Source of the DNA: Streptomyces sp. Go-475 | GTDB lineage: Bacteria; Actinomycetota; Actinomycetes; Streptomycetales; Streptomycetaceae | DNA length: 64,000 nt | Direction: 5' to 3' | NCBI RefSeq assembly: GCF_003330845.1 | Contig: NZ_CP026121.1 | Span: forward strand, 2,647,501 to 2,711,500 | In this document: positions 1-8,091 of the stretch, in pieces | Position numbering within the stretch: position 1 is the stretch's first letter | Layout of the letters: the number at the start of each line of letters is the position of its first letter | Position numbers and translations under genes: made by a program | The notes under the pieces: generated by a model | Seen by the model: only the letters and a program-made list of their open reading frames with translations | The model's database searches: none | Told to the model about the DNA's origin: nothing

Positions 1-362
1 CCGCTCCCGCACTCGAACAGGCCGACGCGCTCGCCGAGCTGCTCGCCGGTGACGCGGCCGCCCGCTACACCGGCACGCGGTCCCTGACCCGGCTCACGCT
101 CACGGGGCACGACAGCCCCTTCGACCTCGCCGCGTTCGGCGAGACGGAGGCGCTGCCGGGCGACGACGTCGTCCAGCTCGCCGACGCCACCCGCGGCACC
201 TACCGCAAGGTCGTCGTCCGCGACGACCGCCTGGTCGGCGGGGTCCTCGTCGGCGAACTCGGCACCGTCGGCGCGCTCGCCCGCGCCTGGGAGGGAGCAG
301 AGCCGCTCCCCTCCGACGGCGGCCCGCTGCTCCACCTGCTCACCAATGATGGAGGCTCCTGA
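1..362 (+). CDS. NAD(P)/FAD-dependent oxidoreductase, C-terminal fragment
   Basis: Open from the window edge in frame 3; only the last 119 codons are present. The tail resembles the small C-terminal domain of NirB-type and rubredoxin-reductase-type FAD enzymes: a stretch reading TYRKVVVRDDRLVGGVLVGE matches the conserved (Y)KKLV.RDGRLVGAVLLGD pattern of that domain. Its TGA overlaps the nirB ATG (TGATG), so the two are translationally coupled. Streptomyces nitrite-assimilation operons usually carry a second FAD oxidoreductase directly ahead of nirB, which supports a role as an electron-transfer partner or paralogue in nitrite reduction. The FAD and NAD motifs lie outside the window, so the assignment rests on this short domain and on context. 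Confidence 0.7.
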   Translation, partial: APALEQADALAELLAGDAAARYTGTRSLTRLTLTGHDSPFDLAAFGETEALPGDDVVQLADATRGTYRKVVVRDDRLVGGVLVGELGTVGALARAWEGAEPLPSDGGPLLHLLTNDGGS

Positions 363-2965
363 TGACCGCCACTGGGGCGAACCCCACGATCGTGCTCGTC
401 GGCCACGGCATGGTCGGCCAGCGCTTCCTCGAAGCGCTCGCCGAGCGCGGCCTGACCGCCACGCACCGCGTGGTCGTGCTCTGTGAGGAGCCGCGCCCGG
501 CGTACGACCGGGTCCAGCTGACCTCGTACTTCTCGGGCAAGACGCCCGAGGACCTGTCCATGACGGACATGGAGTTCATCAAGGACCACGGCATCGAGCT
601 CCGCGTCGGCGACCCGGCGGTCACCGTCGACCGCGAGGCCCGCAAGGTCACCGCCCGGTCCGGTGAGGTCTTCGACTACGACGTCCTGGTCCTGGCCACC
701 GGCTCGTACCCGTTCGTGCCGCCGGTGCCGAACAAGGACGCCGAGGGCTGTTTCGTCTACCGCACGATCGAGGACCTCCTCGCCATCGAGGAGTACGCGA
801 AGACCAGGGCGTCGACGGGAGCCGTCGTCGGCGGCGGTCTGCTCGGTCTGGAGGCGGCGGGCGCCCTCAAGGGGCTCGGAGTGGACGCCCACATCGTGGA
901 GTTCGCGCCCCGGCTGATGCCGGTCCAGGTCGACGAGGGCGGTGGCGCCGCCCTGCTGCGCACCATCGAGGACATGGGCCTGAGCGTCCACACCGGCGTC
1001 GGCACGCAGGAGATCGTGGTCGGCGAGGACGGTGCCGTGACGGGCATGAAGCTGTCCGACGGCTCCGAACTCGCCACCGACATGGTGGTGTTCTCCGCCG
1101 GTGTCCGCCCGCGCGACCAGCTGGCCCGCGACTGCGGCCTGACGGTCGGCGAGCGCGGCGGCATCACCGTCGACGAGCAGTGCCGTACGGTCTCGGACCC
1201 GCACGTGTTCGCCATCGGCGAGTGCGCGCTGGCGGCGGACGGCCGGGTGTACGGCCTGGTGGCCCCGGGGTACGAGCAGGCGGAGACCGCCGCCGCGACG
1301 ATCGCTCAGGACGAGGCGGAGTTCACGGGCGCCGACCTGTCCACCAAGCTGAAGCTGCTCGGCGTGGACGTGGCGTCCTTCGGTGACGCGCACGGCACCG
1401 CCGAGGACTGCCTGGACGTCGTGTACTCCGACTCCCGCGCGGGCCTGTACAAGAAGCTGGTCATCGGCCGCGACGGCACACTGCTCGGCGGCATCCTGGT
1501 CGGCGACGCGGAGGCCTACGGCACGCTGAAGGCGTTCACCGGCTCGGTCCCGCCGGTCTCGCCCGAGTCGCTCGTGCTGCCCGCCGGCGCCGGTGCCCCG
1601 GCCCAGCTCGGCCCGACCGCGCTGCCGGACGAGGCGATCATCTGCTCCTGCAACAACGTCACCAAGGGCACGATCCGCGGCGCGGTCACCGACCACCAGT
1701 GCACCACCGTGCCCGAGGTGAAGAAGTGCACCAAGGCCGGTACGACCTGCGGCTCCTGCGTCAAGGTCCTCGGCCAGCTCGTCAACGCCGAGCTGGAGGC
1801 CAGCGGCGTCGAGGTCGACAAGGGCCTGTGCGGCTGCTTCTCGCAGACCCGCGAGGAGCTGTACGAGATCGTCCTCGCGCTGCGCATCAACACCTACCAG
1901 GACCTGCTGGACCGCTACGGCCGCGAGGGCGCCCGGGGCGGGGACGGCTGTGAGGTCTGCAAGCCGGCCGTCGGCTCGATCATCGCCTCCCTCGCCCCGA
2001 CCATCGGCGCGAGCGGCTACGTCCTGGACGGCGAGCAGGCCGCGCTGCAGGACACCAACGACCACTTCCTGGCCAACCTGCAGAAGAACGGCTCGTACTC
2101 GGTCGTGCCGCGCATCCCCGGCGGCGAGATCGCCCCGGAGAAGCTGATCGTGATCGGCGAGATCGCCCGCGACTTCGGCCTCTACACGAAGATCACCGGT
2201 GGTCAGCGGATCGACATGTTCGGCGCGCGCGTCGAGCAGCTGCCGCTGATCTGGGCCCGGCTGGTGGACGCCGGCTTCGAGTCCGGCCACGCCTACGGCA
2301 AGGCCCTGCGCACGGTGAAGTCCTGCGTCGGCCAGACCTGGTGCCGCTACGGCGTCCAGGACTCCGTGAAGATGGCGATCGACCTGGAGCTGCGCTACCG
2401 GGGCCTGCGCTCCCCGCACAAGCTGAAGTCGGCGGTCTCCGGCTGCCAGCGCGAGTGCGCCGAGGCGCAGTCGAAGGACTTCGGCGTGATCGCCACCGCC
2501 AACGGCTGGAACCTCTACGTCGGCGGCAACGGCGGCGCCACCCCGCGCCACGCGGACCTGCTCGCGCAGGACCTGTCGGACGCCGAGCTGGTGCGGCTGA
2601 TCGACCGGTTCCTGATGTTCTACATCCGTACGGCCGACCGCCTGGAGCGCACCTCCACCTGGCTGGAGCGGATCCCGGGCGGCCTGGACCACGTACGGGA
2701 CGTCGTCGTCCACGACTCGCTCGGCATCTGCGACGAGCTGGAGAAGCTGATGGCCGACCATGTCGCGCACTACCGCGACGAGTGGTCCGAGACCATCAAC
2801 GACCCCGAGAAGCTCGCCCGGTTCGTGTCCTTCGTGAACGCGCCGGACACTCCGGACCCGGTCGTCGCCTTCGTGCCCGAGCGCGACCAGATGAAGCCCG
2901 ACCTGCCGCTGCTGTCCATCGGCATGCGACCCGCCGACGTTCTGGAAGGAAGCGCCCAGCGATGA
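362..2965 (+). CDS. nirB: Assimilatory nitrite reductase [NAD(P)H], large subunit
   Basis: 867 residues, full family length. It reduces nitrite to ammonium with NAD(P)H in the cytoplasm. Domains in order: FAD/NAD(P)-binding reductase (about 1-320, with a second GxGxxGxE-type motif near 157), the small reductase domain, two Cys-rich [2Fe-2S] BFD-like domains (about 425-475 and 490-550, the first with CSCNN and CTKAGTTCGSC), and the siroheme/[4Fe-4S] reductase module. The cluster and siroheme ligands are visible as C-x5-C (SCVGQTWC, about residue 654) and C-x3-C (GCQREC, about 694). ATG at 362 overlaps the upstream stop, and nirD overlaps its end, so this is a single operon. Confidence 0.97.
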   Translation: MTATGANPTIVLVGHGMVGQRFLEALAERGLTATHRVVVLCEEPRPAYDRVQLTSYFSGKTPEDLSMTDMEFIKDHGIELRVGDPAVTVDREARKVTARSGEVFDYDVLVLATGSYPFVPPVPNKDAEGCFVYRTIEDLLAIEEYAKTRASTGAVVGGGLLGLEAAGALKGLGVDAHIVEFAPRLMPVQVDEGGGAALLRTIEDMGLSVHTGVGTQEIVVGEDGAVTGMKLSDGSELATDMVVFSAGVRPRDQLARDCGLTVGERGGITVDEQCRTVSDPHVFAIGECALAADGRVYGLVAPGYEQAETAAATIAQDEAEFTGADLSTKLKLLGVDVASFGDAHGTAEDCLDVVYSDSRAGLYKKLVIGRDGTLLGGILVGDAEAYGTLKAFTGSVPPVSPESLVLPAGAGAPAQLGPTALPDEAIICSCNNVTKGTIRGAVTDHQCTTVPEVKKCTKAGTTCGSCVKVLGQLVNAELEASGVEVDKGLCGCFSQTREELYEIVLALRINTYQDLLDRYGREGARGGDGCEVCKPAVGSIIASLAPTIGASGYVLDGEQAALQDTNDHFLANLQKNGSYSVVPRIPGGEIAPEKLIVIGEIARDFGLYTKITGGQRIDMFGARVEQLPLIWARLVDAGFESGHAYGKALRTVKSCVGQTWCRYGVQDSVKMAIDLELRYRGLRSPHKLKSAVSGCQRECAEAQSKDFGVIATANGWNLYVGGNGGATPRHADLLAQDLSDAELVRLIDRFLMFYIRTADRLERTSTWLERIPGGLDHVRDVVVHDSLGICDELEKLMADHVAHYRDEWSETINDPEKLARFVSFVNAPDTPDPVVAFVPERDQMKPDLPLLSIGMRPADVLEGSAQR

Positions 2966-3312
2966 CCCTGGCACCTGAGACGACCGACCTGAAGGTCCAG
3001 CTCGCCCTGGACGGCGACTGGTTCACGGTCTGCGACCTGAGCATGCTGCTCCCGGGCCGCGGGGTGGCGGCACTGCTGCCGGACGGCCGCCAGGCGGCGA
3101 TCTTCCGCGACCGTTCCGGCGAGCTGTTCGCCATCGACAACCGCGACCCCTTCACCGGCGCCGCGGTCCTCTCCCGCGGCCTGACCGGCTCCCACCAGGG
3201 CCGCCCGTTCGTGGCCTCCCCGCTGCTGAAGCAGCGCTTCGACCTGGCCTCCGGGCAGTGCCTGGACGACGAGACGGTCCAGGTGGCGGTGTACAAGGTC
3301 CGCACCGCCTGA
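2962..3312 (+). CDS. nirD: Nitrite reductase small subunit, Rieske-like
   Basis: 116 residues, typical NirD length. Its ATG overlaps the nirB stop (ATGA), so it is co-translated. It has the Rieske fold signature of the family (LFAIDNRDPFTGAAVLSRG, then GRPFVASPLLKQRFDL and GQCLDD) but, as usual for NirD, lacks the CxH...CxxH cluster ligands; it is regarded as a structural subunit that stabilises NirB rather than an iron-sulfur protein. A very strong hairpin follows and ends the operon. Confidence 0.95.
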   Translation: MTLAPETTDLKVQLALDGDWFTVCDLSMLLPGRGVAALLPDGRQAAIFRDRSGELFAIDNRDPFTGAAVLSRGLTGSHQGRPFVASPLLKQRFDLASGQCLDDETVQVAVYKVRTA

Positions 3313-3336
3313 CGGTCCGGACGCAGAGGCGAACCA

Positions 3337-3390
3337 CCACGCGCGGGATCCCCGCCGGCCATGGAGGCCGGGCGGGGATCCCGCGCGTGG
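3337..3390 (+). terminator. Long perfect hairpin after nirD
   Basis: Arms 3337-3356 and 3371-3390 are perfectly complementary over 20 bp, with a 14-nt loop that itself contains GGCC...GGCC. It starts 24 nt after the nirD stop and has no U-tract, as is normal for actinobacterial terminators. It insulates the nir operon from the MFS gene promoter just downstream. Confidence 0.85.
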
Positions 3391-3442
3391 CCCGTTTCCG
3401 GCCGGGTAAAACGAAGCTTTACGGTTGCTTGGGGCATTGAAT

Positions 3443-3472
3443 TGCTAAGGGCAAGTAATCCCCTTCTAGGGT
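3443..3472 (+). promoter_or_regulatory. Promoter of the MFS gene, leaderless type, with operator-like repeat
   Basis: TTGCTA (3443-3448), 18-nt spacer, TAGGGT (3467-3472), then 6 nt to the ATG at 3479. A TAnnnT box 6-7 nt ahead of the start is the usual layout of leaderless actinobacterial mRNAs, and no Shine-Dalgarno is present. The -35 overlaps a short inverted repeat TTGC-taagg-GCAA (3443-3455), and TTGCTT occurs again at 3425. This could be a MarR/TetR-type operator; that is inference. Confidence 0.5.
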
Positions 3473-3478
3473 TGCGGA

Positions 3479-6031
3479 ATGACCGAAACCGCAGCCGTAC
3501 CCGAGGAGGCGGCCCCGGCATCCCCGCCCGGCGGGCTGACCCACCGGCAGATCCTGACCATCCTCAGCGGTCTGCTGCTGGGCATGTTCCTGGCCGCCCT
3601 GGACCAGACGATCGTCAGCACCGCGATCCGCACGATCTCCGACGACCTGCACGGCCTGAGCCAGCAGGCGTGGGCGACCACGGCGTATCTGATCACCTCG
3701 ACGATCACCACACCGCTGTACGGCAAGCTGTCGGACCTGCACGGCCGCAAGCCCTACTTCCTGACCGCGATCAGCATCTTCGTGGTGGGGTCGGCGGCCT
3801 GCTCGTTCGCCACGTCGATGACCGAACTGGCCTGGTTCCGGGCGTTCCAGGGGCTCGGCGCGGGCGGCCTGATGTCGCTGGTGCTGGCGATCATCGGCGA
3901 CATCGTGCCGCCGCGGGAACGCGCCCGCTACCAGGGGTATCTGCTGGCCACCTTCGCCACCTCCAGTGTGCTCGGCCCGCTCATCGGCGGTTTCCTGTCC
4001 GGCCGGGACAGCATCCTGGGCATCGCCGGCTGGCGCTGGGTGTTCCTGGTGAACGTGCCGGTCGGCCTGCTCGCGCTGGCCGTGGTCGCCAAGGTGCTCA
4101 ACGTGCCGCACACCCGGCTCGACCGGCGGATCGACGTCTGGGGCGCGGTGACCATCGCGCTGGGCGTGGTGCCGCTGCTGCTGGTGGCAGAGCAGGGCCG
4201 CGACTGGGGCTGGGGGTCGACGAAGTCCGTGGCGTGCTACGCGGTCGCGGCGGTCGGCCTGCTGCTGTGGGTCCTCGTGGAGCGACGGGTCGGCGACGAC
4301 GCGCTGATCCCGGTCCGGCTGTTCCGCAGCGGGATGTTCAGCCTGGTCAGCGTGGTGCTGCTGATCGTCGGCATGGGCATGTTCGGCGGGATGATGATGA
4401 TCCCGCAGTACCTGCAGATCGTGAAGGGAGCCACCCCGACCACCTCGGGCCTGCAGATGCTGCCGCTGGTCGTCGGCATGATGGGCGCCTCGATCGTCTC
4501 CGGCCAGGTCACCTCCAGGACGGGGAAGTACAAGTTCCTGCCGATCGTCGGCACCGCGCTGATGATCGTCGCGCTCCTGCTGTTCGCCCTACGGGTGGAC
4601 TGGGACACGCCGCTGCGGCAGACGATGGCCTACATGCTCGTCCTGGGCCTGGGGCTCGGCTGCTGCATGCAGACGCTGGTGCTGGCCATGCAGAACGCGG
4701 TGCCGCCGCGGGACATGGGAGTGGCGAGCGCCTCGTCCACGTTCTTCCGGCAGATGGGCGGCACGGCCGGCACGGCCGTGTTCACCACCCTGCTGTTCAC
4801 CCACGTTCCCGGGAAGATCGCGGACGCCTTCACCTCGGTCGCCCACACCGCCTCCTTCCGGGCGGCGCTGCGCGACCCGGCGGTGCGTGCCGACCCGGCG
4901 AACCGGCCGGTGCTGGCCCTGGTGCAGGGGCACGGGTCCTCCGGCACCGACCAGGTGCTCAGCGACTCGTCGTTCATCCAGAAGCTCGACCCGCGGCTCG
5001 CCGTGCCGTTCAAGATGGGCTTCGCCGACTCGATGCACGTGGTGTTCCTGACCGCCGCGGCCGTGATGGTGCTGGGCTTCCTGCTGGTCCTGTTCATCAA
5101 GGAGGTACCGCTGCGCCAGGTGTCCGGGCTCCAGGCCCGCGCCGCCGAGGAGGGCTCGGCGGTTCCCGTCGAGAAGACACCGGTCGATGTCGTGAAGACC
5201 CCGGCCGGGAAGACCCCGGCCGCCGCGCAGACGCCCGCGCCGGCCCACTCCGAGGCGGAACCGTCCGGCGGCGGAATCCCGGTGCGCGGCTTCGTCCGCG
5301 GCACGGGCAACGCCCCGGTCCCGCGGGCAGCCGTCACACTGATCTCCCTCGCCGGACGGCAGTTGGGCCGCGCGGTCGCCCGGGCCGACGGCGCCTACGC
5401 GGTGACCGCGCCGGCCACGGGTTCGTACGTCCTGATCGCCTCCGCCGACGGCTTCCAGCCGCAGGCCTCGACGGTCGTCGTGCACGACGATCCGGTGGCG
5501 TACGACATCCTGCTCAGCGGCACCAGCGGGCTGAGCGGTGCCGTGCGGGCCGCCGAGACCTCGCTGCCCGTGCGGGACGCGATGGTGATCGTGACCGACG
5601 TCCGCGGTGACCTGCTGGCCACTCAGGTCACCGGCGAGCAGGGCGAGTTCTCGTTCGGGGAACTGGTGCCGGGGACGGTGACCGTCGCGGTGAACGCCGC
5701 CGGTTTCCGCCCGCGCGCCCTGCCGGTCGAGATCGGCGCCAGCGGGGCCACCCGCATCGAGGTCGACCTCGACTTCGGCGCCCACCTCCAGGGCGTCGTC
5801 CGGGCCCCGCACGGCCCGCTCGCGGACGCCCGGGTGACGCTGGTGGACGCGGCGGGCAACGTGGTCGGCACGGCCGTCACGGCGGCGGACGGCGCCTACG
5901 CCTTCACCGACCTGGACAGCGGCGAGTACACGGTCATCGCGACCGGCTACTCCCCGGTGGCCACGGCGCTGACGGTGAGCGGCCGCGGCGTCGACGGCCA
6001 TGACGTGGAACTGTCCCACCCGGCCGAGTGA
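3479..6031 (+). CDS. DHA2-type MFS exporter fused to carboxypeptidase-regulatory-like repeats
   Basis: 850 residues. The first ~540 form a 14-helix drug:H+ antiporter of the EmrB/QacA group, with motif A-like YGKLSDLHGRKP after helix 2, LDQTIVSTA in helix 1 and the GPLIGGFLSGR motif C region. A low-complexity linker rich in T, P and A (about 560-600) leads to three tandem beta-sandwich units of the carboxypeptidase-regulatory/CnaB-like type (starting about 605, 685 and 765), each with a PxxxAxVTL...GxxxGxxxTxxDGxYxF pattern. Ordinary DHA2 pumps end near 500 residues, so the tail is a real fusion. The substrate is unknown. The start is set by the leaderless promoter. The side on which the tail sits depends on an even helix count, which would place it in the cytoplasm. 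Confidence 0.88.
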   Translation: MTETAAVPEEAAPASPPGGLTHRQILTILSGLLLGMFLAALDQTIVSTAIRTISDDLHGLSQQAWATTAYLITSTITTPLYGKLSDLHGRKPYFLTAISIFVVGSAACSFATSMTELAWFRAFQGLGAGGLMSLVLAIIGDIVPPRERARYQGYLLATFATSSVLGPLIGGFLSGRDSILGIAGWRWVFLVNVPVGLLALAVVAKVLNVPHTRLDRRIDVWGAVTIALGVVPLLLVAEQGRDWGWGSTKSVACYAVAAVGLLLWVLVERRVGDDALIPVRLFRSGMFSLVSVVLLIVGMGMFGGMMMIPQYLQIVKGATPTTSGLQMLPLVVGMMGASIVSGQVTSRTGKYKFLPIVGTALMIVALLLFALRVDWDTPLRQTMAYMLVLGLGLGCCMQTLVLAMQNAVPPRDMGVASASSTFFRQMGGTAGTAVFTTLLFTHVPGKIADAFTSVAHTASFRAALRDPAVRADPANRPVLALVQGHGSSGTDQVLSDSSFIQKLDPRLAVPFKMGFADSMHVVFLTAAAVMVLGFLLVLFIKEVPLRQVSGLQARAAEEGSAVPVEKTPVDVVKTPAGKTPAAAQTPAPAHSEAEPSGGGIPVRGFVRGTGNAPVPRAAVTLISLAGRQLGRAVARADGAYAVTAPATGSYVLIASADGFQPQASTVVVHDDPVAYDILLSGTSGLSGAVRAAETSLPVRDAMVIVTDVRGDLLATQVTGEQGEFSFGELVPGTVTVAVNAAGFRPRALPVEIGASGATRIEVDLDFGAHLQGVVRAPHGPLADARVTLVDAAGNVVGTAVTAADGAYAFTDLDSGEYTVIATGYSPVATALTVSGRGVDGHDVELSHPAE

Positions 6032-6071
6032 CGGAGCACCCCGGCGGGCCCGCGCCTGGCAGGCTGGGCGC

Positions 6072-6953
6072 ATGGTCACACAGCCGAACGACTGGTCCGG
6101 GCTCTCCTGGCTGGGCCCTTCGATCGACGCCCGCGCGCTGTTCCGTCCGGAACTGGAGGCCCTGCTCGGGTTGTTGCGGGGGCTGGGGCCGGCGGAGTGG
6201 GCGCGGGTCGCCGTGCCGGGGTGGACCGTCCACGACGTCACCGCGCACGTGCTCGGCGACTGCGCCGCCCGCCTCGGCCATCGTGATCCGGGGCCCTTCG
6301 CGCCCGGTGAGACCCTGGAGGCGTTCATCCACCGCGCCAACCAGGAGTGGGTCGAGCGCCACCGGGACACGGAACCCGCCGCGCTCGTCGACGCCCTGGA
6401 GCGAGCCGGTGCCGAACTGGCGGACCGCTTCGCCGCCGCCGACCCGGACGCGCCGTCGCTCGGCGTGTCCTGGGCCGGGGCCGACCCGGCGCCCCTGTGG
6501 CTCGACTGCGCCCGGGAGTTCACCGAGTACTGGACGCACCGGCAGCAGATCCGGCACGCCGTCGGACTGGACACCGACCCCGAGCCGCGGGCCCTGTCCG
6601 TGGTCCTGGACACCTTCATGCGGGCCCTGCCGCACACCCTGCGCGACACCGAGGCGCCGGGCGGCACGCAGGTGGAGGTGACGGTCACCGGGCCGGGAGG
6701 GGGAAGCTGGACCGTGACGGCGGTAACGGCGGTAACGGCGGTTGCCGGCGAGGCAGGCCTGGCGGGGGGCTGGTCCCTGGGCGTCGATGGGCCGGAGGGG
6801 CGGCCCGCCTGTGCCGTGCAGCTGGACGCGGAGACGGCCTGGCGGCTGTGCACGCGCGGCATCGAGCCGGCCGCCGCCCTCGCCCGGGCCCGCGTCGAGG
6901 GCGAGCGGCGGCTCGCCGAGGCGGTGTGCCGGATCGTGTCCATCGTGTACTGA
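6072..6953 (+). CDS. Maleylpyruvate isomerase-family (mycothiol-dependent / DinB-fold) protein
   Basis: 293 residues. The N-terminal half has the DinB-like four-helix signature of this family (WTVHDVTAHVLGDCAARLG, then a conserved EFTEYWTHRQQIRHAVG), where histidines spaced along the helices bind a metal; the family uses mycothiol as cofactor in actinobacteria. The C-terminal part resembles the SCP2-like/MDMPI C domain. A run of GTAACGGCG triplets at 6716-6740 encodes TAVTAVTAVA, a small local repeat. ATG at 6072 has no Shine-Dalgarno but sits 6 nt after CAGGCT, a leaderless-like arrangement. The substrate cannot be told from sequence. Confidence 0.8.
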   Translation: MVTQPNDWSGLSWLGPSIDARALFRPELEALLGLLRGLGPAEWARVAVPGWTVHDVTAHVLGDCAARLGHRDPGPFAPGETLEAFIHRANQEWVERHRDTEPAALVDALERAGAELADRFAAADPDAPSLGVSWAGADPAPLWLDCAREFTEYWTHRQQIRHAVGLDTDPEPRALSVVLDTFMRALPHTLRDTEAPGGTQVEVTVTGPGGGSWTVTAVTAVTAVAGEAGLAGGWSLGVDGPEGRPACAVQLDAETAWRLCTRGIEPAAALARARVEGERRLAEAVCRIVSIVY

Positions 6954-7079
6954 CCGGGACGGGCCGCCGCGCCCTGTCGAGTTCCTGTCGGGTTCGCCAA
7001 CTCGGCGCGCCGCTCGGGCCACTTGGCGTTTCATCGGGTGCGTCGCGTCACTCCCCCACCTGTCACGAAAGGCCCGACC

Positions 7080-8039
7080 ATGACCCGGAACCACTCCCGG
7101 CCGTCCCGGCGCACCGTGCTCGGCGGGGCCGTCGCCGCGCTCGCGGTGGCCGCCGGCACCGGCACCGCGCAGGCCGCTCCCAGCACCCCACCGGCCGCCC
7201 CCGGCACCGCCTGGCCCACCGAGTTCCCGCTGCCCGACGGCTGGCTCCCCGAGGGCATCACCATAGGCAGCAGGCCGTACGCCTACATGGGCTCCCGCGC
7301 CGACGGGGCCGTCTACCGCACCGACCTGCGCACCGGCAAGGGCCGGGTCCTGCACGAGGGCGCGCCCGGCCTCGCCTCCATCGGGCTGAAGCTGGACGGC
7401 GACGGCCTGCTCTACGTGGCCGGTGGCGCCGGGGGAACCGCGCGGATCGTCGACTCGCGCAGCGGCGAACCGCTCACCACCTACCGGCTCACCCGGAACA
7501 CCGCGTCCTTCATCAACGACGTCGTCCTGCACCGGGACCGCGCCTGGTTCACCGACTCCCGCGACGCGGTCCTCCACGGCGTCCCGCGCGGCCGCGAGGG
7601 CGAGGTCCGGGCCCTCCCGCTCACCGGCGAGTGGGTGCAGGCGCCGGCCGGGACGAACAGCGCCAACGGCCTGGTCGCCACCCCCGACGGCCGCGGTCTG
7701 GTCGTCGTCAACGCCGGGCAGCTGTACAACGTCTCCCTCAGGACCGGCCGCGCGACGAGGATCGCGCTGCGGGGCGGGACCGACGTGACCAACGGCGACG
7801 GCCTGGTCCGTCTGGGCCGCACCCTGTACGTCGTCCAGAACCGCCTGAACAAGATCACCGTCTGGGACCTCGACCAGGAGGCCACCACGGCGACCCTGCG
7901 CAGGACGATCACCGACCCCCGCTTCGACGTCCCCGCCACCGCCGCCCGCTTCGGCAACCGCCTGTACTTGGTCAACGCCCGCTTCACCAGCCCGCAGACG
8001 CCCCAGACGACGTTCAACGCGGTGGCCGTGCCCCTGTAG
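7080..8039 (+). CDS. TAT-exported SMP-30/gluconolactonase-like beta-propeller protein
   Basis: 319 residues. It starts with a twin-arginine signal (SRRTVLGGAVAALAVAAGTG, cleavage after AQA near residue 35), so it should be folded before export. The mature part consists of repeated beta-propeller blades (WLPEGITIGSRPYAYMGSRADG, DRAWFTDSRDAVLHGV, NSANGLVATPDGRGLVVVN, LYLVNARFT) typical of the SMP-30/LRE superfamily of lactonase-like sugar or ester hydrolases. No specific catalytic set could be assigned, so it may be a binding protein. GAAAGG upstream serves as ribosome site. It faces the SulP gene across a hairpin. Confidence 0.75.
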   Translation: MTRNHSRPSRRTVLGGAVAALAVAAGTGTAQAAPSTPPAAPGTAWPTEFPLPDGWLPEGITIGSRPYAYMGSRADGAVYRTDLRTGKGRVLHEGAPGLASIGLKLDGDGLLYVAGGAGGTARIVDSRSGEPLTTYRLTRNTASFINDVVLHRDRAWFTDSRDAVLHGVPRGREGEVRALPLTGEWVQAPAGTNSANGLVATPDGRGLVVVNAGQLYNVSLRTGRATRIALRGGTDVTNGDGLVRLGRTLYVVQNRLNKITVWDLDQEATTATLRRTITDPRFDVPATAARFGNRLYLVNARFTSPQTPQTTFNAVAVPL

Positions 8040-8066
8040 ACGGCGTGGAGCCGGCGGCTCGCCGTC
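8039..8066. terminator. Hairpin between convergent genes
   Basis: GACGGC (8039-8044) pairs with GCCGTC (8061-8066), and GAGCC (8048-8052) pairs with GGCTC (8056-8060) around a GGC loop, with a 3-nt bulge. It lies between two convergent genes and could serve both strands. Confidence 0.5.
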
Positions 8067-8091
8067 GGTGGCCGGGACGAGGGTCCGCCCG

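Noticed and set aside
200..2974. Very long minus-strand open frame antisense to nirB
   Set aside because: Mirror of the strongly biased nirB codons; the plus strand encodes a complete known enzyme, and the antisense product has no recognisable domain.
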